From Gammaproteobacteria bacterium CG22_combo_CG10-13_8_21_14_all_40_8 (GTDB lineage: Bacteria; Pseudomonadota; Gammaproteobacteria; Enterobacterales; GCA-002770795), in NCBI GenBank assembly GCA_002770795.1, contig PCTP01000218.1, positions 1 to 12,217 of the forward strand: a DNA stretch of 12,217 nt. The letters run 5' to 3'. The position numbers and the translations under genes were made by a program. Shown in pieces: positions 6,827 to 12,217 of the stretch. The first letter of the stretch is position 1. The number at the start of each line of letters is the position of its first letter. Under the pieces are notes generated by a model. The model was not told where the DNA came from. It ran no database searches and saw nothing but the letters and a program-made list of their open reading frames with translations.

Positions 6827-7498
6827 TTAATTGAGTCGTCTTATCAAGCTCGGAGCTTGGTAACCTTTGCCCTGTAGCACTGAATCCAATAAATAATCCA
6901 TAACATCTAACATCTCTTTTTGGTTTTTCGTATAAAAAGGTGCTGTCTTAAATTCATTATTGATGATCACTGCTGGAACGCCTCTGAAGGCATAGTTAAC
7001 GGACATTATTCTTGCATCACTCACTTTTTTCATAATGTATTCAGAGTCATATTCATGAATGAAAACATCTGGATTAATACCCAATGTAGCAAAATATTCT
7101 GAAAGTTTGTATTCATTTAAATAAACTTCTTTATCTTTATTGATGGACTCAAACAATCCATGGTGAGATTTATCTAATACACCTAGTTTTTCAGCGATAT
7201 AATAGGCTTTGGCCAGTGGAACCCAGTTAGGGGTGATAACTGCAGGTACACGTTTAAATTCAACTTGGTCTTTATGCGCCTCAACCCATTTTTCGAGCTT
7301 TGGTTCAAGCTCGAAGCAATGAGGACAAGAGTACAAGAAAAATTCTACGATCTGAACCTTGTCTTTTGGGGCTTCACCAATTAAATTTGAGGGTGAAACC
7401 CTTTGAAAATCTACGTTTTCTTTGAAGCGTGCCGCTTGAGTTGCTTGCATGAAGATCAAACTTCCGAGTAACGCATAGATTAGTTTTTTATAATGCAT
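6827..7498 (-). CDS. DsbA-like periplasmic thiol:disulfide oxidoreductase
   Basis: It catalyses disulfide formation in exported proteins. The signal peptide (~1-22, ending ATQA) is followed by a thioredoxin fold interrupted by a helical insert. The active site is C58-P59-H60-C61 in FFLYSCPHCFELEP, the same CPHC as E. coli DsbA. The cis-proline loop is GVPAVI (P175, preceded by Val). The length of 223 is normal for DsbA, and no trans-membrane anchor or dimerisation domain of the DsbC/G type is seen. The ATG lies inside the end of the pump gene (19-base overlap) with AGGA about 7 bases upstream, so translation is probably coupled to cusA. A dedicated copy inside a metal-efflux operon, probably beside a housekeeping dsbA elsewhere, suggests work on operon-encoded or copper-oxidised substrates; this is inference. 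Confidence 0.92.
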   Translation of the reverse strand: MHYKKLIYALLGSLIFMQATQAARFKENVDFQRVSPSNLIGEAPKDKVQIVEFFLYSCPHCFELEPKLEKWVEAHKDQVEFKRVPAVITPNWVPLAKAYYIAEKLGVLDKSHHGLFESINKDKEVYLNEYKLSEYFATLGINPDVFIHEYDSEYIMKKVSDARIMSVNYAFRGVPAVIINNEFKTAPFYTKNQKEMLDVMDYLLDSVLQGKGYQAPSLIRRLN

Positions 7499-10400
7499 AG
7501 AGATTCCTGGTTTTTATTGTTTTTAAATTGCAACCGGTTAATTAAATAGTAAAAAATGGGGATGAGAATCATAGAAACTATTGGGGCAGTAATCATCCCC
7601 CCAATCAAGGGAGCAGAGATTCTCTGCATAATTTCTGAACCGGTGCCATTAAATACCATAATTGGCAGTAAACCTAAAACAATCACTGCCACGGTCATTG
7701 TCTTAGGGCGAACTCTCAACACGGCACCTTCAATAACCGCATTCACCAACTCAGCATGAGTTTGGGGTTTTAACCTTTGAACAGCCTCTTTAAGGTAAAC
7801 TAGCATAATGACGCCAAATTCCGTTGAAACACCGGCTGTGGCAATAAGCCCAACAGCAACAGCAACTGACATGTGATAACCCAAGGCGTAGAGCAACCAA
7901 AAAGCCCCCACTAATCCCAGGGGGACAGCAAACATAACAATTAATGCTTCGATGATGGATTTAAAACTTAAATATAATAGTGTTAGTATAATTAACAAGG
8001 TTAGAGGAATTATCGTCATCATTCTTTTTTCTGCACGTTGCATATATTGATATTGACCAGTCCAACTTATAGTGTAGCCAGGAGGAAGTGCTAATTTGTT
8101 GGCTAATAACAACTTGGCTTTATCCACATAAGAGCCCATATCGCTATTCTGAGTGGTGATATAAACCCAAGCGTTTAATCGTCCATCTTCACTTTTAATA
8201 ACCGGAGGTCCATCCACTAAATTGATTTCTGCCAAGTCTTGTAACTGTACATGAGTATCTTCAGTGGCTATCACCTGCAATGTTTTGAGATTTGCAATAG
8301 AGTCCCTCATATCTTGAGGGTAACGTAAATTAACGGTATAACGTTCTCTACCTTCAATGGTTGTGGTTAGATTTTCCCCACCAATGGCAATACCAGCCGC
8401 CTCCTCAATTTCTCCAATACTCAATCCATAATGTGCGGCTGAATCCCTATCTATATCAATATCAATATAACGCGCTCCATTTACTCGTTCAGAATAGACT
8501 GAATTTGTTGTGGGCATTTCTTTTAGCAACTTTTCCACTTGTTGCCCAATTTCTTGTATTTTATTTAATTCTGATCCAGCAATCTTAATGCCTATAGGCG
8601 TATTAATGCCAGTCGATTGCATATCGATACGAGTTCTTATTGGCATTAACCAAGCATTATGTAAACTGGGGATTTTGACACGTTGATCTAATTCATTTTT
8701 AAGTTTCGCCAAGGTCATTCCCTTTCTCCATTGATCTTTTGGCTTTAACTGAATGGTTGTTTCCAACATGGTAAGTGGTGCAGGATCTGTGGCAGTTTCT
8801 GCACGTCCTACTTTTCCAAAAACACGTTCAACTTCGGGTACTGTTTTAATCAGTCGATCTATCTGTTGTAAAATCTCTCTAGCTTTACCAATGGATATTC
8901 CTGGTAAAGTAGTTGGCATATAGAGTAGATCGCCTTCGTCCATTTCAGGCATAAATTCATTGCCCATTTTACTAATTGGCCAAATAGTGGAAGCCAGCAT
9001 TACAAATACCAAACCAACCACCCTAAATGGATGTTTTAAAGATTTCTGTATGATAGGGCGATAAATTCGAATAAAAAATTGGCTTAAATGATTATCTTTT
9101 TCTCGATGAATTTTACCTTTAATCAAATAGGCCATGAGTGCAGGTACTAAAGTGATTGATAAAGCAGCAGCAATCGCCATCGCATAAGTTTTTGTATAAG
9201 CTAAGGGTAAAAATAATCGAGCTTCTTGTGATTCCAAAGTAAAAACAGGTAAAAAGCTGAAAGTAATAATAAGCAATGAAAAGAATAAGGGAGATCCGAC
9301 TTCCTGAGCAGCGAGAATAATGGCATTAATTCTGATATTACCCGCCGTTCCAGAGGCTGCCGGCTCTGTTTGTGAAAGTTTTTCAATATGCTTATGCACA
9401 TTTTCAATCATGACAATAGTCGCATCGACCATTGCTCCTATGGCAATAGCGATACCCCCTAAAGACATGATATTGGCATTAATTCCTTGCAAACGCATAA
9501 TTGCAAAAGCGCTCAAGATCCCAACCGGTAAACTCACCAATATGACCAATGAAGATCGTAAATGGAATAAGAATAATGCACAAACCAATATCACAATGAT
9601 CATTTCATCTACCAAACGATGACTGATTGTGCTTACGCCGCCTTTGATTAATTTAGAACGATCATAGGTTTGAACAATTTCTACGCCTTCAGGAAGATTA
9701 TGACTCAACTGTTCCAATTTACTTTTTACACCTTCGATAACTTCTAGCGCATTGTAGTTTGAACGCATAACAACAATGCCGCCAACCACTTCACCTTCAC
9801 CATTTAAATCAGCTACACCGCGGCGCATTTCTGGCCCAATACGAATATCTTGAGAGACATCCGTTAACAACACAGAAGTTAATGAGGTGCGTCGGCGAAT
9901 AGTAGGAACACTCACTAATTTTAAATCTTCTACACCTTTCAAATACCCTTTAATTCGAACAGGATACTCTGCTTCAGCCATTTCAATCACAGAACCGCCC
10001 CGTTCGTTGTTTGACTCGGTAATCGCGGTCTTAACATTCTTTAAAGTTAAGTAATATCCTCTTAATTTATTGGGATCAACCACAACCTGGTATTGTTTAA
10101 CCATGCCACCCAATGTAGCCACTTCAGCAACACCTGGAACTGTTTGAAGCTCAAACTTGAACAACCAATCTTGTAAAGAACGTAGTTCAGATAAATCATG
10201 ATTACCTGTTCTATCAACTAATGCATATTGATATATCCAGCCTACACCAGTGGCATCCGGTCCAATTTTAGGTTTGGCTGATGGGGGTAATTGTTCGCTG
10301 GCTTGATTAATGTATTCTAAAACTCGGGATCTTGCCCAATACAAATCTGTTTCATCTGAAAATATCACATAAACAAATGAATCACCAAAAAATGAATACC

Positions 10401-10650
10401 CACGCACTTTTACTGCACCTGGTACCGATAACATTGCTGTGGATAAAGGATAGGTTATTTGATCTTCTACTACTTGAGGTGATTGTCCTGAGTAAGATGT
10501 TCTGATAATAACCTGAACATCAGACAAGTCAGGTATGGCATCCAGGGATAAGGTTTTTACCGAATATATTCCCCAGATACTGAGGAATAATGCAGCTAAT
10601 AAAACCAATAATCGATTATCAACCGACCATGCAATAATTTTGGAAATCAT
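7480..10650 (-). CDS. cusA: CusA-type heavy-metal efflux RND pump (HelA family)
   Basis: This is the inner-membrane proton-driven pump of a tripartite CusCBA/HelCBA exporter. The 1056 residues show the RND plan: TM1 (~10-30), a large periplasmic loop, TM2-6 (~345-510), a second loop, and TM8-12 (~875-1040). TM4 reads IAIGAMVDATIVMIEN (402-417), with D409 and E416. The extra Asp of CzcA (DFGIIVD) is Ala403 here, the pattern of the Cu(I)/Ag(I) HME4 subgroup. M578, M628 and M677 align, with a constant offset of five, to the E. coli CusA metal-site residues M573, M623 and M672 as I remember them; flanking segments (LLYMP, TMLETTIQL, RIDMQSTGI) are also conserved. The gene begins 10 bases after the cusB stop and overlaps the dsbA-like gene by 19 bases. 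In Legionella such genes are often named helA and annotated as Co/Zn/Cd pumps; the motifs here argue for copper or silver. Confidence 0.93.
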   Translation of the reverse strand: MISKIIAWSVDNRLLVLLAALFLSIWGIYSVKTLSLDAIPDLSDVQVIIRTSYSGQSPQVVEDQITYPLSTAMLSVPGAVKVRGYSFFGDSFVYVIFSDETDLYWARSRVLEYINQASEQLPPSAKPKIGPDATGVGWIYQYALVDRTGNHDLSELRSLQDWLFKFELQTVPGVAEVATLGGMVKQYQVVVDPNKLRGYYLTLKNVKTAITESNNERGGSVIEMAEAEYPVRIKGYLKGVEDLKLVSVPTIRRRTSLTSVLLTDVSQDIRIGPEMRRGVADLNGEGEVVGGIVVMRSNYNALEVIEGVKSKLEQLSHNLPEGVEIVQTYDRSKLIKGGVSTISHRLVDEMIIVILVCALFLFHLRSSLVILVSLPVGILSAFAIMRLQGINANIMSLGGIAIAIGAMVDATIVMIENVHKHIEKLSQTEPAASGTAGNIRINAIILAAQEVGSPLFFSLLIITFSFLPVFTLESQEARLFLPLAYTKTYAMAIAAALSITLVPALMAYLIKGKIHREKDNHLSQFFIRIYRPIIQKSLKHPFRVVGLVFVMLASTIWPISKMGNEFMPEMDEGDLLYMPTTLPGISIGKAREILQQIDRLIKTVPEVERVFGKVGRAETATDPAPLTMLETTIQLKPKDQWRKGMTLAKLKNELDQRVKIPSLHNAWLMPIRTRIDMQSTGINTPIGIKIAGSELNKIQEIGQQVEKLLKEMPTTNSVYSERVNGARYIDIDIDRDSAAHYGLSIGEIEEAAGIAIGGENLTTTIEGRERYTVNLRYPQDMRDSIANLKTLQVIATEDTHVQLQDLAEINLVDGPPVIKSEDGRLNAWVYITTQNSDMGSYVDKAKLLLANKLALPPGYTISWTGQYQYMQRAEKRMMTIIPLTLLIILTLLYLSFKSIIEALIVMFAVPLGLVGAFWLLYALGYHMSVAVAVGLIATAGVSTEFGVIMLVYLKEAVQRLKPQTHAELVNAVIEGAVLRVRPKTMTVAVIVLGLLPIMVFNGTGSEIMQRISAPLIGGMITAPIVSMILIPIFYYLINRLQFKNNKNQESLCIIKN

Positions 10651-10660
10651 AGATCTTTAC

Positions 10661-12199
10661 TCAATGCATGTGTGTGTGTGAAGTTTGAACTGTATTAGTT
10701 TCATCCAAATTTGAAGAAGAAAGTCTTCTAAGACCAGCCAATAGATTGCTCTCTGAATCAATCAAAAACTGTCCAGACATCACAATGCGATCACCCTCTT
10801 CTAAACCTGAAATAATTTCCAAATAACCTTCACCCTCTTCTCCGGTCATCACTTCTACAGGTTGAAATTGGTTATCATTTGTCATCTTTATGACGCGATC
10901 TCCTTCAGCAGTGCGTATCACAGCATCTCTTGGCACAATCAGTACGTCTTGCTTTTCTCTGGCATCAATAAAAACTCTTGCAAATGTACTCTGAGTTAAA
11001 CCTTCATAATCGGTTTTAAACTTAAGGCGTGATTCAAGTGCTCTGGTGGTATAACCCACTGGTTCATCTACTCGGTCAACCGTGCCTTTAAACAACCGAC
11101 CCGGTAAGTTTCTGAGCTGCATAGTTGCCTTCTGGCCTTCTTTAACTAAATCCCATTGTCTTTCAAAAATCTCCACAGTCACTTCAATAACCTGGTAGTC
11201 TCCACCTAAATTAAATACCGTAAAAGAAGAAGTTACAGGATCTCCTGGTTGACCTCTCCTGGTAAATACATAGCCATCTTCATGGGCATAGAATCTTGCG
11301 GGAAGCTGAGGTGTTTCTCCATTTTGGAGCATTGCAATTTGGCTAGCATCAAGTCCCATTTCGACTAATTTTGGGATTAATCCACTCGCCGTTGTTTTAT
11401 CTCCAGCTAAGAAACTATCTTGCATCGCTTTCTCAAGACTAAATAATTCTTCGGAGACGACAGAAAATAAAAATTCATCCTGTGAAACTCTCTCTCCACC
11501 GTATTTATCTACCATCTCAAAAATAGTGCCTGAAATAGGAGACGTAATGCGTGTTCTCGCCATGGGATCGACACGAGTGATCTTCCCAATAGTTTCAATT
11601 TTATGCTTTAAATTACCTCGGACTACATGGGTTGTTTTAACACTTAAATTATTTTGCACCGCTTGTGATAATTTAACTTTAGGATAATCATTCGCTACAT
11701 TTGTAGATTCAGGGCCATGTACCTGATGATTATGCATATCGCGCATAGGTTTTGGTTGTGAATTTTTGTCCATAACCATTATTTCATCACTTTTTGTTAA
11801 GTTCACCGCCCCCATTGCACTGTGCTCCATTGAATGGATTATTTCCATTCCAGCATCATCATTATGGTTGTGGTTCTGTGATTCTGTGGCAATTGTCTCA
11901 TCCTGTTCTTCTGCCATAGATTGGTTAACAACCAAATCCATACCACAAATCGGGCAATTTCCTTCCTTGTCAGAAAGAATATGAGAATGCATTGGACAAA
12001 CATATGATTTCTTAACGACCTGCTTCAAAGCATCAGTTGTTTGATGATCACCCACTGAGGTTTCATGTCCGTTGTTGATTTGGTTCAAACTTGTGGATTC
12101 TGCAACAACATCATGCGCATTTTCATTAGCAAAAGCGTTATATATATAAAAAATAACGATAATGATTGCAGGAAACAGGAGGATTGTTATTTTTTTCAT
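10661..12199 (-). CDS. cusB: CusB-type membrane fusion protein with N-terminal heavy-metal-binding domain (HelB family)
   Basis: This periplasmic adaptor joins the RND pump to the outer-membrane channel and may hand metal to the pump. A signal/anchor segment (~5-24) is followed by a His-containing linker. A heavy-metal-binding (HMBD-type) domain follows: YVCPMHSHILSDKEGNCPICGMDLV without gaps at 66-90 (C68, C82, C85, M70, H71, H73, M87). Residues ~91-162 are rich in Met and His (NHNHNDD, HSMEHSAMG, MRDMHNHQVHG), suiting soft metal ions. From ~172 on is the CusB core: barrel-sandwich hybrid (ITSPISGTIFEM, 218-229, and AHEDGYVFTRRGQPGDP, 305-321), a short helical hairpin (~240-290), a beta-barrel and a membrane-proximal domain ending near 490. 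The C-terminus finishes in HTHMH. The ATG has a weak AGAGAA upstream. It is the first gene of the visible operon; only 18 bases upstream are in the window, so an upstream cusC/helC cannot be confirmed. Confidence 0.92.
   Translation of the reverse strand: MKKITILLFPAIIIVIFYIYNAFANENAHDVVAESTSLNQINNGHETSVGDHQTTDALKQVVKKSYVCPMHSHILSDKEGNCPICGMDLVVNQSMAEEQDETIATESQNHNHNDDAGMEIIHSMEHSAMGAVNLTKSDEIMVMDKNSQPKPMRDMHNHQVHGPESTNVANDYPKVKLSQAVQNNLSVKTTHVVRGNLKHKIETIGKITRVDPMARTRITSPISGTIFEMVDKYGGERVSQDEFLFSVVSEELFSLEKAMQDSFLAGDKTTASGLIPKLVEMGLDASQIAMLQNGETPQLPARFYAHEDGYVFTRRGQPGDPVTSSFTVFNLGGDYQVIEVTVEIFERQWDLVKEGQKATMQLRNLPGRLFKGTVDRVDEPVGYTTRALESRLKFKTDYEGLTQSTFARVFIDAREKQDVLIVPRDAVIRTAEGDRVIKMTNDNQFQPVEVMTGEEGEGYLEIISGLEEGDRIVMSGQFLIDSESNLLAGLRRLSSSNLDETNTVQTSHTHMH
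10669..10680. repeat. Dinucleotide (TG)6 tract at the 3' end of cusB
   Basis: Six TG units (CA on the coding strand) encode part of the His-Thr-His tail just before the cusB stop and 19 bases before the cusA start. Such a tract can slip. A one-unit change would alter the metal-binding tail but, with TAA soon after in the cusA frame, would not fuse the two proteins. Confidence 0.55.
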
Positions 12200-12217
12200 T
12201 TATTTTTCTCTGTTTTT

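Noticed and set aside
1..12217. CRISPR array, insertion sequence, riboswitch or toxin-antitoxin pair
   Set aside because: No regularly spaced repeats, transposase motifs, terminal inverted repeats, recognisable aptamer fold or paired toxin/antitoxin genes were seen.

Overview
The window looks like a gammaproteobacterial chromosome, most likely Legionella or a close relative. The evidence is the tight cmoA-cmoB pair, a BarA/GacS/LetS-type hybrid kinase with Legionella-like character, AT-rich composition, and a heavy-metal RND operon of the kind called hel in Legionella. The assignment comes from remembered family features, not from a database search.

Left part, plus strand (1-4445): the 3' portion of cmoA and the complete cmoB overlap by four bases. 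Together they make the cmo5U34 wobble modification of tRNAs. After 84 bases with a candidate extended -10 promoter comes a 938-residue tripartite sensor kinase (LetS/BarA type: HAMP, kinase, degenerate receiver, true receiver, Hpt). In Legionella LetS feeds the LetA - RsmY/Z - CsrA cascade.

Middle (4446-5815): a tRNA-Arg(TCG) gene on the minus strand converges on letS. It is followed by a small DUF2750-type protein and a short excisionase/MerR-like helix-turn-helix protein, both minus strand. A 260-base AT-rich spacer next to the latter carries two adjacent perfect dyads, one of them close in layout to a TyrR box. I see no convincing gene in that spacer.

Right part, minus strand (12199 down to 5816): a compact five-gene operon. 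It encodes a CusB-type adaptor with an N-terminal Cys/His metal-binding domain and a Met/His-rich linker, then a CusA-type RND pump. It continues with a DsbA-like thiol oxidoreductase that overlaps the pump gene, a secreted SNase-fold protein lacking the nuclease active-site residues, and a cytochrome c5-like monohaem protein. The pump keeps the three-methionine site and the transmembrane motif of the Cu(I)/Ag(I) subgroup, so I read this as copper/silver export rather than Co/Zn/Cd export. The outer-membrane channel gene (cusC/helC) is not in the window and may lie upstream, beyond 12217. The three downstream genes all encode exported proteins with cysteine, redox or haem chemistry, which suggests a periplasmic redox/repair module attached to metal efflux. 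This cassette is the most interesting part of the window.
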